DNA of 62,576 bases from Spirochaetaceae bacterium 4572_59 (lineage in GTDB: Bacteria > Spirochaetota > Spirochaetia > DSM-2461): positions 1-62,576 of the forward strand of contig NBMC01000017.1 of the NCBI GenBank assembly GCA_002084805.1, written 5' to 3'. The stretch's first letter is position 1, and every line of letters begins with the position of its first letter. The notes beneath the pieces are model-generated. The model did no database searches, was not told the origin of the DNA, and was given only the letters and a program-made list of their open reading frames with translations. The translations under genes were made by a program, and so were the position numbers. Positions 9,501 through 18,096 of the stretch are shown here, in pieces.

Positions 9501-10167
9501 AATCTATTTCATTTTTAAGGAAAAAAGATTGCTTTGGAAAAATCAGCTTATAATGGGATTTATCGTTTTCTATGATATTTTTGATACTGATCTTGTAATC
9601 GCGGGTATCTGCCAGATATTTTGTGTAGAAAAGATCACCCAGGAGAAAGTCAATCTCACCCTTTGAAAGTTTCATTAAACCATCTTTCGTATCACTAAGG
9701 CTGATATAGGGGATCCCCATGGTTTCCAGATACTCTTTGCCGCGTTTACAATCTACGGGTACGCCGACTCTGCTGTTTGAGAACTGAGTAATCCTTAGTT
9801 GATATATGTTGTAGCCCTGACTGAACACAGCCAGGGGAGTGGCAAAAATCTCATCGGAATAATAGAAAAAATCAGACTCTTTTTTCCCGTCTGTATTGGA
9901 GAGAATGGCTGAGATGTGGCCTTCAGAAAACTCTTTTTGAATTTCTTCTCTGCTTCCTGAAACAAGAAAAATATCTTTTTTCAGTTGATCTCCCAGAAGA
10001 TTCATCAGATCCTGTTCTATTCCGGATAATTCGGAATGAAAATTATCGATCAGGTAGGGTTTTGTTGCTGTATATGTTCCGATTCTGATGATATCCCGCT
10101 CAGCATCTGCAAAGATATAAAAAGGGGATAAAAATAGAAGGCAGGAGAGGAGCAAAAAATTTTTCAT
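6538..10167 (-). CDS. Large hybrid sensor kinase: two solute-binding domains, kinase, receiver, second kinase
   Basis: A 1209-residue membrane sensor. It has a signal peptide (LLLSCLLFLSPFYIFA), two tandem periplasmic SBP_bac_3-type domains (about 25-250 and 255-490) as in BvgS-like sensors, and one transmembrane helix near 495-517. A coiled linker leads to a HisKA domain with SHEIRTPLN (histidine near 575) and an ATPase domain (DSGIGI, GGTGLGLGIS). Then come a receiver with ILLDIMMPEMNG (aspartate near 901), TAKN and IIKPF, and a second kinase core with LSHDLRNSL (histidine near 995) and its own ATPase domain (DYGIGIP, GTGYGLSL). The receiver appears to lack its first strand and the acidic pair normally just before ENLVAQHLKYLG. 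No partner regulator lies next to it. The ligand is unknown, probably a small organic molecule. Confidence 0.9.
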   Translation of the reverse strand: MKNFLLLSCLLFLSPFYIFADAERDIIRIGTYTATKPYLIDNFHSELSGIEQDLMNLLGDQLKKDIFLVSGSREEIQKEFSEGHISAILSNTDGKKESDFFYYSDEIFATPLAVFSQGYNIYQLRITQFSNSRVGVPVDCKRGKEYLETMGIPYISLSDTKDGLMKLSKGEIDFLLGDLFYTKYLADTRDYKISIKNIIENDKSHYKLIFPKQSFFLKNEIDYRISRISKEELYAIRNKWIGLYTGQRFNRMKLSDEEINWIKDNNEIMYRGDPNLFPILFLQDDGFSGITPDILTILSDMTSIKFLPVKEKNWSKSLFESSKTGDAILPAVSMENAMLSNYFFTDPYMTVPNVIFAKKNDRIYINNIAEMANKKIVMVKNMPASYFMKKQYPDMNYVFTDTVKEALRYLIRSKADFYIGDMASGGYYINKGGHNELFMVGEINHNMELRIAVPEQMQALVPLLNRALANITPGEYTSIIQKWTSPPLENSINFFLLGQITIVFIIIILIILIWNRKLKLEIQEREHSEEALRNSEHKSREAEEISRRARERAEKLAVMAESASHAKSQFLANMSHEIRTPLNSIIGFTELMESTALSETQRQYLDSVKTSAEVLLVLINDVLDISKIEAGKMKVNPAAVKLSKIFNYMNVIFSQQAVNKGLDLKFLETEKLSCEFLLDSLRLEQVLINIIGNSIKFTECGFITVSARIQKIVNSSNYDITLTVEDSGIGIKENEKDKIFHLFEQSENQDTRRFGGTGLGLGISNKLVELMNGEIHVDSLYGKGSVFSIHLPEVSCVSQCQDHGTKDSETITSEKDPHNQIQNSITLINAPSIIRKWMRVRDSGDPEAIRLFCQKIQNLPELKENLVAQHLKYLGCKLLFATSGKKTLSLLKENPVDLILLDIMMPEMNGFETCRIIKKEQDFAKIPVIFLTAKNDVVDIVEGFDAGGADYIIKPFHGQELIERVKTHLELKIHRDKLQKNQKQLQELVHILSHDLRNSLSGISMTLDLADMEKHSLDKYKNRIREMSLNGLNIIELVRTMLSLDEKPFILKPVNLQNCLSQSLEILKPQLDLKQISARIHIDEEYMVMGESTSLVNSVLNNIITNAIKFSKPSGKIDITISQQDQRIQLALRDYGIGIPADIQENLFNIHKAVSRKGTNGEKGTGYGLSLVKKFMIAYGGSITIESSPETFPDSPGGTLITLSFQEAL

Positions 10168-10338
10168 ACCTTATTATAGTATAAATAATGATTGTTTCTC
10201 AATGACATATATTTATGACCTTGTTGACAGTTTTGAATATTTATTAAATAATGAAGCTGTAATCACATGAATATATGTATAAATATTCAGAAACAGGGTC
10301 TGCTTGTCAAATAAGCGCAGTTACTCTACACTTGCATT

Positions 10339-11010
10339 ATGGAAAAGAAATTCCGAACTATTAAAAGTTACGTATTAAGAGCCGGGCGGATGAGTCCCGC
10401 TCAGCAGAATGCCTATGATACTCATTTTGAACAATTCACTCTCCCTTTCAGAGACAATTATCTGACGATGGAGGAGCTTTATAATGGAAAAAAAAATGTC
10501 ATAATTGAAATCGGTTTCGGTATGGGTGATGCCACCCATCAGATCGCTCAGGATAATCCTGATAAATCGTATATTGGTATAGAAGTTCATAGACCCGGTG
10601 TGGGGAAGCTTCTGTATCAGATTGAACAAAACAATGTACAGAATTTAAGAATAATCGAACATGATGCGGTGGATGTTCTGGATAGAATGATTCCTGATGA
10701 TAGTATTTCAGGTTTTCATATATTCTTTCCCGATCCCTGGCCAAAGAAAAAGCATCATAAAAGAAGGCTGATTCAGAGTGAATTTGTTTCCAGACTGGAA
10801 AAGAAACTAAAATCCGGTGGGTATTTGTATGCTGTTACGGATTGGGAGAACTACGCGGAACATATAATGGATGTTCTGACTGAGAGCTCCCTGGAAAATC
10901 GATATAAGCATTATGCCGATTCTCAGGATTGGCGGCCTGGAACAAATTTTGAACGTAAGGGTCGGGAAAAATTACATTCAATTTTCGAAATGATGTTTAT
11001 AAAAAAATAA
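10339..11010 (+). CDS. trmB: tRNA (guanine-N7)-methyltransferase TrmB
   Basis: Transfers a methyl group from S-adenosylmethionine to G46 in the variable loop of tRNAs. The 223-residue protein carries the SAM-binding motif IEIGFGMGDATHQIA (about 55-69), the IGIEVHRPGVG segment, and the family signature FFPDPWPKKKHHKRR near residue 133, ending with the usual TNFERKG. The ATG at 10339 lacks a Shine-Dalgarno sequence. The 171-base gap upstream is shared with the divergent sensor kinase gene and holds AT-rich repeats and a TTGACA (10224-10229) with AATAAT 17 bases later. The citrate synthase gene follows within 36 bases. Confidence 0.95.
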   Translation: MEKKFRTIKSYVLRAGRMSPAQQNAYDTHFEQFTLPFRDNYLTMEELYNGKKNVIIEIGFGMGDATHQIAQDNPDKSYIGIEVHRPGVGKLLYQIEQNNVQNLRIIEHDAVDVLDRMIPDDSISGFHIFFPDPWPKKKHHKRRLIQSEFVSRLEKKLKSGGYLYAVTDWENYAEHIMDVLTESSLENRYKHYADSQDWRPGTNFERKGREKLHSIFEMMFIKK

Positions 11011-11045
11011 ATATTTAATTGGATGAGATCATTTGGGAGAACAAT

Positions 11046-12407
11046 ATGGCAATAAGCGAAATGAATGAACAGTTTCTGAAAAAATACTCTGGCATCATGG
11101 ATACTCACAATAAAATTCCATTAGATCTGTATGAAAAATATAATGTAAAAAGAGGATTGAGGAATCAGGATGGAACAGGAGTTCTGGTTGGCCTTACCGA
11201 GATTGGTGATGTGCATGGATATATCATGGAAGAAGGAGATAAAATCCCTGTAAAAGGTGTCCTGCGTTACCGGGGAATCAATGTTCAGGATCTGACAAAG
11301 GGTTTTCTGAACGATCATCGTTTTGGTTTTGAAGAGACAATATTTCTTCTCCTATTCGGATATCTTCCACCCCGGGAAGAACTAAAGCTGTTTCAGGAAA
11401 GACTGGGAGATAAACGGGGTCTTCCCGATCAGTTCACCGAAGATATGATCTTAAAAGCTCCCAGTAAAAATTTAATGAATAAACTTGCCCGAAGTGTTCT
11501 GGCGGCTTATTCCTATGATGAGATGGCAGATGATACCTCTGTTCCCAATATGCTCCGACAGAGTGTCGAGTTGATTGCTCAGCTGCCTACCATGGCTGCC
11601 TATGCCTATCAGGCAAAAGCTCATTATCATAGGGGAAAAAGCCTTTTTATTCATAAACCGGATCTAGAGCTGAGTACAGCGGAAAATTTGTTGAGAATGA
11701 TCAGGCATGATAAGAAATTTACCAAACTGGAAGCGGAAATCCTCGATCTGTCTCTGGTTCTTCATGCCGAACATGGTGGTGGTAATAACTCTGCCTTTGC
11801 AACTCATGTGGTCTCCTCATCCGGTACGGATACATACAGTGCCATTGCCGCGGCAATCGGTTCACTGAAAGGCCCCCTTCATGGCGGTGCCAATATACAG
11901 GTAGCTCGGATGATGGATAATATCAAAGAAAATGTAGCTGACTGGGGCGATGAAGATGAAATAGCTGCTTACATCTCCCGTATTCTCAGAAAAGACGCCT
12001 TTGATAAAAAGGGACTTGTATACGGTATGGGCCATGCGGTTTATACGCTATCGGATCCCCGTGCTGAAGTATTGAAAGAGAAAGCCGCCGCTCTGGCAAA
12101 AGAATCCGGACGCTGCGATGAGTTTCGTTTATATGAAATCATTGAGCGGATTACTCCCGGGCTGTTTCATAAAGTCCGGAATAATGACAAACCTCTCTGT
12201 GCTAATGTGGACTTTTACTCCGGATTTGTTTACAGCATTCTGAATATCCCTGAAGATCTTTATACCCCGATCTTTGCTATGGCCCGTATTCCTGGCTGGT
12301 GTGCTCACCGTGTAGAAGAGATTGTCAGTGGTGGAAGAATCATTCGTCCTGCCTATAAAAATGTTTCTGCAAAGATTCCCTATTCAGTCCTAGACCTGCG
12401 TTCCTGA
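11046..12407 (+). CDS. Citrate (or 2-methylcitrate) synthase
   Basis: Condenses acetyl-CoA (or propionyl-CoA) with oxaloacetate. The active-site elements are in place: HAEHGGGNNS (about 240-249), GPLHGGAN (histidine near 279), GMGHAVY (histidine near 330) and the aspartate in NVDFYSG (near 388), with the CoA-side arginine in the C-terminal part. The N-terminal extension with DGTGVLVGLTEIGDVHGY marks the subgroup common in anaerobes. I start at ATG 11046 (453 residues) because GGGAGA lies five bases upstream; a TTG at 11019 is an unlikely alternative. No other TCA-cycle gene is nearby, so a biosynthetic role towards glutamate is plausible. The motifs do not separate citrate from methylcitrate synthase. 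Confidence 0.92.
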   Translation: MAISEMNEQFLKKYSGIMDTHNKIPLDLYEKYNVKRGLRNQDGTGVLVGLTEIGDVHGYIMEEGDKIPVKGVLRYRGINVQDLTKGFLNDHRFGFEETIFLLLFGYLPPREELKLFQERLGDKRGLPDQFTEDMILKAPSKNLMNKLARSVLAAYSYDEMADDTSVPNMLRQSVELIAQLPTMAAYAYQAKAHYHRGKSLFIHKPDLELSTAENLLRMIRHDKKFTKLEAEILDLSLVLHAEHGGGNNSAFATHVVSSSGTDTYSAIAAAIGSLKGPLHGGANIQVARMMDNIKENVADWGDEDEIAAYISRILRKDAFDKKGLVYGMGHAVYTLSDPRAEVLKEKAAALAKESGRCDEFRLYEIIERITPGLFHKVRNNDKPLCANVDFYSGFVYSILNIPEDLYTPIFAMARIPGWCAHRVEEIVSGGRIIRPAYKNVSAKIPYSVLDLRS

Positions 12408-12479
12408 GTTTTTTCTGTGTCAAATTTACAAAAGAGGCTTTATCCTGAACTAAGTCTTAGCTCTAAAAGAATATATGTG

Positions 12480-13448
12480 ATGAAGCGTCCTTTCTGGAAA
12501 AAATATAAGTTTACGGTATTTGTGCTTATCCTGATTTTTTCCGTTTTAACCCTTAATCATTACAAACACTCTGTGACTTTGACACAGCCGTCTTATAGAG
12601 AATTGACCGATCCTTTTATGGATGATAGGCAAAAAGAAATCAGAGAGGCAGGCTGCCTTTTTTCTCTCTCTCTGGGTAAAATAGAGAGGATTTGTCAGTA
12701 TGACTACAGTCCTGACAAACTGCAGGGTATCTTCTGGAAAGAAAAAGAGTTCAATAAGCGCCTTGTTCTGACCTTTGATGATGGGCCCAATATGTCTTTG
12801 ATGGATTGGGAGAACGGTCAAAGCTCTGTGACAGCTGCCATCCTTGATACGCTCTCTTCCCGTGGGTTGACGGGAGTCTTTTTTATTAACGGTAAAAATC
12901 TTGAAAGCGGCTCAGCTGGAGAGGAGAAGGACTTAAGAGATCTCCTGAACCGTATGATTCTTGAAGGTAACATGATAGGGAATCACAGTTATCATCATTA
13001 CAATCTTGCTCGGGGAATATTCAGTGACGGCATAGAGGATTATCAGGATATCAAGGCGGAGTTTGATACAACACAGGCGGCACTGGACCGGATACTGGGG
13101 TATCACTATCCCCTGATTCTGATACGACCTCCCTATGCGGAACCGGGTAGAACAGATGTCCTTGATCATGTACTGAAGGATAATGGGCAGTATCTGATCT
13201 CTCTGCAGTTTGATTCCTATGACTATGCCTATACGGAAGAGGGGTACTGGCAGCCTGATAGGCTGCTATCCCATGTGAAGAAGCTTATCCTTCCTGCTCA
13301 GGGAGGCGTACTATTGATGCATGACCATGAAATTTCTGTTTCTCTTTTAAAAAATATTCTGGATGATCAGGATATTCGATCCTGTATTGAGATTGTAGAT
13401 ATGAGTGAAATCCTATTTGAAAAATATCAGAATCAGTCGAATAAATGA
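12480..13448 (+). CDS. Membrane-anchored polysaccharide deacetylase
   Basis: A NodB-fold enzyme that removes acetyl groups from N-acetylated or O-acetylated glycans outside the cytoplasmic membrane. A single N-terminal hydrophobic helix (FTVFVLILIFSVLTL) anchors or exports it. The catalytic motifs appear in order: LTFDDGPN (the two aspartates), GNHSYHH (metal-binding histidines), IRPPYAEPG, and LLMHDHE near the end. The start is unsure: I use ATG 12480, which gives a good n-region MKRPFWKKYK; a GTG at 12417 would add 21 residues, and neither has a clear ribosome binding site. It follows citrate synthase closely but has no metabolic link to it. Peptidoglycan is a plausible substrate; not shown. 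Confidence 0.85.
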   Translation: MKRPFWKKYKFTVFVLILIFSVLTLNHYKHSVTLTQPSYRELTDPFMDDRQKEIREAGCLFSLSLGKIERICQYDYSPDKLQGIFWKEKEFNKRLVLTFDDGPNMSLMDWENGQSSVTAAILDTLSSRGLTGVFFINGKNLESGSAGEEKDLRDLLNRMILEGNMIGNHSYHHYNLARGIFSDGIEDYQDIKAEFDTTQAALDRILGYHYPLILIRPPYAEPGRTDVLDHVLKDNGQYLISLQFDSYDYAYTEEGYWQPDRLLSHVKKLILPAQGGVLLMHDHEISVSLLKNILDDQDIRSCIEIVDMSEILFEKYQNQSNK

Positions 13449-13457
13449 AATTAATAA

Positions 13458-13495
13458 TAAAAAAAAGGCTGTCTCATATGTTAATGAAACAAGCC
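13458..13495 (-). terminator. Rho-independent terminator of the EF-G-like gene
   Basis: Read on the minus strand, GGCTTGTTTCAT pairs imperfectly (one or two G-U pairs) with ATGAGACAGCC around a short AT-rich loop and is followed by a run of eight or nine T. It sits 25 bases after the stop of the EF-G-like gene and also between two convergent genes. Confidence 0.7.
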
Positions 13496-13519
13496 CTCTT
13501 CCTAATTAGTTAAACTTGA

Positions 13520-15580
13520 TCAGGCTTCTGCCGTATTGCTGGACGCTTTTATACCCTGTGCAATTTTTCCACCCACCGGATCGTAATGACTGAACTCAAC
13601 CTCAAAGGCACCTGTACCGGAAGTCATGGATTTCAAGTCGATGCTGTAACGCATTAGTTCTCCCTGGGGAACCTGAGCTTCAATAGACTGTATTCCGCCT
13701 CCTATAGCACTCTGATTGGACACCCGTCCTCTTTTTGTAGACAGATCTGAAAGAACATCTCCCAGGAACTGATCCTCAACTAACACTGTCAGATCCATAA
13801 TCGGTTCAAGAAGGGTAGGTTTAGACTTTGCTACGGCTTCCTTAAGAGCATGTTTGGCAGCCAATTTAAATGCCATTTCCGATGAATCAACAGGATGCTC
13901 TTTTCCGTCAAAAACAGAAACAGCAATATCTCTCAGGGGGTATCCGGCTACATAACCTTCAATCATTCCTTCAAGAAGACCTTTTTCAATTCCGGGCATA
14001 TAACCCTTACTGATAGAACCACCCTTTATGTCATTGGACAGGGAGAAAAATTCTCCTCTTTTCAGAGGTTTGATCCTGATGCAGACTTTACCATACTGCC
14101 CATGTCCGCCGGACTGTTTCTTATGGGTATATTCGGCCTCGGAGGGAATGGTTATTGTTTCTCTATAAGGAACTTTGGGAACCCGTCTGTTAACATTTAT
14201 CTTAAAATTTTTAAGTAGTTTTTCCAGGATTGTATTGATATGGAGTTCTCCCATTCCGGAAATAACGGTTTCTTTTGTCTCCTCGTTATATTTAATGGTA
14301 AAAGTGAGATCTTCTTCAGCTACCTTATGGAGCTGAGCAGACATTTTGTCCTCTTCCTTCTGTTTTTCCGCATTGATAGCAAGAGAGTACACGGGATGGG
14401 GAAGGGCAAGGGATTTATAATGGATTACATCATTAGCCTGGCAAAGGGTATCATTTGTCTTTGAAAATTCGCTCTTTGTTATGACGGCGATATCCCCGGC
14501 ACAAATCTCACTGGTTTCTTTTAGGTTCTTGCCTTCGCAAAGAAAAATTTTGTTAATTTTTTCTTTTTTCTCTTCCCTGGAGTTGAGGATTTCTGTACCC
14601 GGTTTCAGGATTCCTGATATGACTTTAATAAAGGATAATTTTCCGGCAAACTTATCTATCATAGTCTTAAAGATAATTCCGGAAAAATCTCCATCCTGAG
14701 ATACCATGTGAGATTTTTCACCTGTAATACAAGGTTCTTCAACACGGCCCGGAGCGGGAGATTCGAGTGAGATAAAGTCCATTAAGGGGGTAATACCGGA
14801 GTTATCCACGGCACTTCCACAGAAGACAGGGACAAAGCGGTTCTCAAAGAGACCCTCCCGCAGACCTTTGATAGCTTCTTCAATACTGAGGGTCCCCTGA
14901 TCGAAGTACTTTTCGGTCAATTCATCATCACCCTCGGCGGCCATCTCTATCATCTTAAGATGATACTCTTCTGCAATTTCTTTATATTCTTCAGGAATGT
15001 CGATAGCATTCTCTTCCCGTCCGCCACCGTCTTTCTTGTAAGCTTTCATGCTCATAAGGTTAATAACACCCTGATACTCTTCCGCCTGACCCATGGGGAT
15101 CGTAAGAGGGATTGCTGTAATTTTGAAATCTTTAAGTTCTTCCAGAACTGTGAAAAAATCCGCACGGGTTTTTTCCATTTTATTAACAAATGCTATACGG
15201 GGCATGTTTCTGGCATCCAGTCTTCTCCACAATTTTACAGTTTCGATCTGTACACCCGAACGGCCACCCACTAGCATAACCGCCGCTTCGGCTGCTCTGA
15301 AAGAAGAGACAACTTCACCAACAAAGTCAGAAGCACCGGGGGTGTCGAATATGTTGATTTTTTTATCCTTCCAGATAACATTGGAAAGAGATGAATGAAT
15401 TGAAATCTTCTTTTCAATTTCTTCGTCTGTAAAATCGCTGACAGTCCGGCCTGAGTCCACTGTTTCCGCTTTGTCTATGATGCCGGCATTAAACAAAATT
15501 TGTTCACACAGGGTCGTTTTCCCTGTGTCGCCATGTCCGCAGACTGCAATATTTCTGATGGTATCGGTTGTATACGCCAC
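13520..15580 (-). CDS. EF-G-like translational GTPase (EF-G-II type)
   Basis: A 686-residue GTPase with the EF-G domain order: G domain with GHGDTGKTTL (P-loop), DTPGASDF (G3) and NKMEK (G4), domain II, domain III with SGMGELHI, domain IV with GGHGQYGKV, and a C-terminal domain V ending near the MTSGTGAFEVEFSHYD motif. The P-loop GHGDTGKT and ASDF in place of GHVDF mark it as the EF-G-like paralogue, not the main elongation factor. Start: GTG at 15578-15580, with AAGGAGG seven bases upstream; a frame reaching 15628 has no such site. Its exact role (recycling, back-translocation or other) is not settled by sequence. It lies downstream of, and is separated by a terminator from, a second EF-G gene on the same strand. 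Confidence 0.88.
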   Translation of the reverse strand: MAYTTDTIRNIAVCGHGDTGKTTLCEQILFNAGIIDKAETVDSGRTVSDFTDEEIEKKISIHSSLSNVIWKDKKINIFDTPGASDFVGEVVSSFRAAEAAVMLVGGRSGVQIETVKLWRRLDARNMPRIAFVNKMEKTRADFFTVLEELKDFKITAIPLTIPMGQAEEYQGVINLMSMKAYKKDGGGREENAIDIPEEYKEIAEEYHLKMIEMAAEGDDELTEKYFDQGTLSIEEAIKGLREGLFENRFVPVFCGSAVDNSGITPLMDFISLESPAPGRVEEPCITGEKSHMVSQDGDFSGIIFKTMIDKFAGKLSFIKVISGILKPGTEILNSREEKKEKINKIFLCEGKNLKETSEICAGDIAVITKSEFSKTNDTLCQANDVIHYKSLALPHPVYSLAINAEKQKEEDKMSAQLHKVAEEDLTFTIKYNEETKETVISGMGELHINTILEKLLKNFKINVNRRVPKVPYRETITIPSEAEYTHKKQSGGHGQYGKVCIRIKPLKRGEFFSLSNDIKGGSISKGYMPGIEKGLLEGMIEGYVAGYPLRDIAVSVFDGKEHPVDSSEMAFKLAAKHALKEAVAKSKPTLLEPIMDLTVLVEDQFLGDVLSDLSTKRGRVSNQSAIGGGIQSIEAQVPQGELMRYSIDLKSMTSGTGAFEVEFSHYDPVGGKIAQGIKASSNTAEA

Positions 15581-15675
15581 CTCTGATCCTCCTTGGTTTG
15601 GATAAATATTTACTTTCATCATAGGCACTGAATTTCACAGTCGTCAAATGAAATTAACATATTTTTCATAATAGA

Positions 15676-15684
15676 GGGGGGGGG
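15676..15684 (+). repeat. Homopolymer of nine G
   Basis: A run of nine G lies in the short intergenic space between the two EF-G genes, beside the terminator hairpin. It is outside any coding frame. Confidence 0.9.
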
Positions 15685-15692
15685 AGCAGACT

Positions 15693-15723
15693 AAAAAAAA
15701 CTGCAGCCTTAAGGGCTGCAGTT
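15693..15723 (-). terminator. Rho-independent terminator after EF-G
   Basis: AACTGCAGCC and GGCTGCAGTT form a perfect ten-pair stem around a five-base loop; on the minus strand it is followed by eight T. On the plus strand it is followed by a looser T-rich stretch, so it may work both ways. It lies 57 bases after the EF-G stop. Confidence 0.85.
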
Positions 15724-15780
15724 CTGTTTTTCTTTTTAATGTATGCACTTATTCACTCTGCGAATGGATGATTCTCTCTC

Positions 15781-17811
15781 CTAATTTGATTTGAGGGCAA
15801 AGTGTGAAAATTCCATGGCAAATGTTCCACGGCCCTGGGTTTGGCTTCTCAATGCTGTGGTATATCCAAACATACTAACAAGTGGGGCCATGGTTTTTAC
15901 TATTTCATAGGCCGGGCGGGATTCCATGGAACTGACCATTCCTCCCCGCTGTGTTAGCTGGCTGATAACATCCCCTACAAACTCACCTGGACACATAACA
16001 TCAACATTCATAAACGGCTCCAGCAGGGCCGGGGAGGCCTTGCGACAGGCATTATCAAAGCCCAGGGCACCGGCTGTTTCAAAGGCCAATTCCGTTGAAC
16101 TGAGCTCATTGTAAACAGCGTCTGTCAGAGTAGCCTGAAGATCAATCGTAGCATATCCCATAAGGGTCCCGGACTGCATGGCGTTCATGACGCCTCTCTC
16201 CACAGCCTTCTGAAATTCCAGAGGCAATTTGTTCTTGGGTATTTCACAGATAAATTTATTACCTTCACCTCTAGAAATCGGCTCCACCTTAAGGGTTATA
16301 TTGGCCTCATGTTCCTTTCCGGCCAGTACTCTGCTGAATTTCTCATTATGACTGACTGTTTTTGTAATGGACTCCCTGTAGGATACCTGGGGTTTTCCGA
16401 TATTGGCGGCAACCTTATAATCGTTGGTGATTCTTGTTACCAGCACATCCAGGTGCAGTTCTCCCATTCCGGAGATTATGAGCTGACCGGTTTCATCATC
16501 TTCCTTAACCTTGAAGGTCGGGTCCTCTTTCTGGAGAGTGTCCAGAACAGTCCGGAGTTTTTCCTGGTCACTAATGGTTTTAGGTTCAATGGCAACGGAA
16601 ATAACAGGTTCAGGGAAATCCATCTCTTCAAGGAGTATGGGGTAACCCTCAGAAGCGATAGTATCGCCGGTCTGGGCCAGTTTCAGGCCGACAATAACAG
16701 CAATGTCGCCGGCAGATACCTTGTTAATCTGTTCATGATGATTGGAGTGCATTCTCAAGAGACGGTTTGCTCTCTCCCGTTTTCTCTTGTTTACATTCAT
16801 GACCGCAGATCCGGATTTCAGTTCTCCTGAATAGATCCGGACATAACAGAGCGGGCCGGCTTCTTTATCCTGCTGAATCTTAAATATCAGACCCGCAAGC
16901 TGTCCTTTTTCACTCCGTTCCAGTTCAACATACTCTTCTTTTTTGGTATGCAGACATTTTAAGGCGGGAAGATCCCCCGGGGCAGGCAGGTATTTAATGA
17001 CAGCATCCAGAATAGGCTGTACACCTTTGTTTTTCAGTGAGGACCCTACGTAGGCAGGGAGAATATTCTGATTGATTGTTTCTGAGCGCAATACCTGATG
17101 AATCAAATTTTCGGGAATTTTCTCACTCTCCAGATACAGTTCTGTCATTTCATCGGAATAGGCGGAGAGTTTATCAATCAGGTTTTCTCTCCAGGTTTCT
17201 GCCAGCTCCTGATACTCTGCACGGATATCTTTATATTCGAAAGTAGTTCCCTGGTTATCAGTATTCCAGATGATCTCTTTCATTTTGATAAGATCAATAT
17301 TTCCTTCATAAGCCGATTCTGCACCCATGGGAATTTGAACAGGAATGGGATTGCCTTTGAGTTTTTCTTCTAACTCTTTTATGACTTCAAAGTAATCTGC
17401 ACCGATCCGGTCCATCTTATTAATAAAGGCCAGGCGGGGAACTTTATATTTATCGGCCTGGTGCCAGACTGTTTCTGACTGGGGTTCCACACCGCCCACA
17501 GCGCAGAATACGGCAACCGCACCATCAAGGATTCTAAGAGAGCGCTCTACTTCAGCAGTAAAATCCACATGACCCGGAGTATCAATGATATTGATTTGAT
17601 GATCTTCCCAGAAACAGGTTGTGGCAGCTGAAACAATGGTGATTCCTCTATTCTGTTCCTGCTCCATCCAGTCCATTGTGGCACAACCTTCATCAACCTC
17701 ACCAATCCTGTGACTCTTACCGGTATAGTAAAGAATCCGTTCTGTGGTTGTTGTCTTTCCGGCGTCTATATGAGCCATAATGCCTATATTTCTAATCTTC
17801 TGTGAGGCCAT
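15781..17811 (-). CDS. Elongation factor G
   Basis: A 676-residue translational GTPase. G domain motifs: [18 protein letters not shown] (P-loop), [11 protein letters not shown] (switch I), DTPGHVDF (G3) and NKMD (G4). Then domain [12 protein letters not shown] in domain III, the YRESI segment at the start of domain IV, and the C-terminal [13 protein letters not shown]. It is slightly shorter than typical EF-G. Spirochaetes are known to carry two specialised factors, one for translocation and one for ribosome recycling (work on Borrelia EF-G1 and EF-G2). Which one this is cannot be told from motifs; its length and P-loop neighbourhood are compatible with the recycling type. Start: ATG with AGGAG six bases upstream. 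Confidence 0.9.
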   Translation of the reverse strand: MASQKIRNIGIMAHIDAGKTTTTERILYYTGKSHRIGEVDEGCATMDWMEQEQNRGITIVSAATTCFWEDHQINIIDTPGHVDFTAEVERSLRILDGAVAVFCAVGGVEPQSETVWHQADKYKVPRLAFINKMDRIGADYFEVIKELEEKLKGNPIPVQIPMGAESAYEGNIDLIKMKEIIWNTDNQGTTFEYKDIRAEYQELAETWRENLIDKLSAYSDEMTELYLESEKIPENLIHQVLRSETINQNILPAYVGSSLKNKGVQPILDAVIKYLPAPGDLPALKCLHTKKEEYVELERSEKGQLAGLIFKIQQDKEAGPLCYVRIYSGELKSGSAVMNVNKRKRERANRLLRMHSNHHEQINKVSAGDIAVIVGLKLAQTGDTIASEGYPILLEEMDFPEPVISVAIEPKTISDQEKLRTVLDTLQKEDPTFKVKEDDETGQLIISGMGELHLDVLVTRITNDYKVAANIGKPQVSYRESITKTVSHNEKFSRVLAGKEHEANITLKVEPISRGEGNKFICEIPKNKLPLEFQKAVERGVMNAMQSGTLMGYATIDLQATLTDAVYNELSSTELAFETAGALGFDNACRKASPALLEPFMNVDVMCPGEFVGDVISQLTQRGGMVSSMESRPAYEIVKTMAPLVSMFGYTTALRSQTQGRGTFAMEFSHFALKSN

Positions 17812-17989
17812 AGTATTCTCCTGCTTAAATTCGACTTGGATATTATCATAAAAAACGATGTTAGATCAATCTGTATCAGGAGCGCTCATGCAGAGCTTGT
17901 TATGAGAAAACAATATTATAATTATACTGATTTTTTGTTAAATATTATTGACAGGAGTAGTGGATTTATGGTCTTGTATTAACATAAAC

Positions 17990-18005
17990 ACACAATATAT
18001 GGTGT
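17990..18005 (+). promoter_or_regulatory. NrdR-type operator upstream of nrdJ
   Basis: ACACAATATATGGTGT matches the published NrdR box consensus acaCwAtATaTwGtgt at nearly every position. It forms the core of a longer inverted repeat with arms TTAACATAAACACAC and GTGTGTTTATGCTAA (one mismatch). It lies about 90 bases before the nrdJ start. A TTGACA at 17948-17953 may belong to the promoter. NrdR represses ribonucleotide reductase genes when deoxynucleotides are plentiful. A second tandem box was not evident. Confidence 0.65.
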
Positions 18006-18096
18006 GTTTATGCTAATATTTTAAATTAACCCCCAATGAATGGCTGAACAGAATAAAGCAGGCCGAGGGATGAGTAGTAATATTCAGGAGAAAAGA

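Noticed and set aside
10300-10338. Sigma-54 promoter before trmB
   Set aside because: TTGCAT is present but the GG at -24 is missing, and trmB is not a typical target.
17812-18096. Cobalamin riboswitch before nrdJ
   Set aside because: No B12-box-like core was seen; the inverted repeat fits a NrdR operator better.
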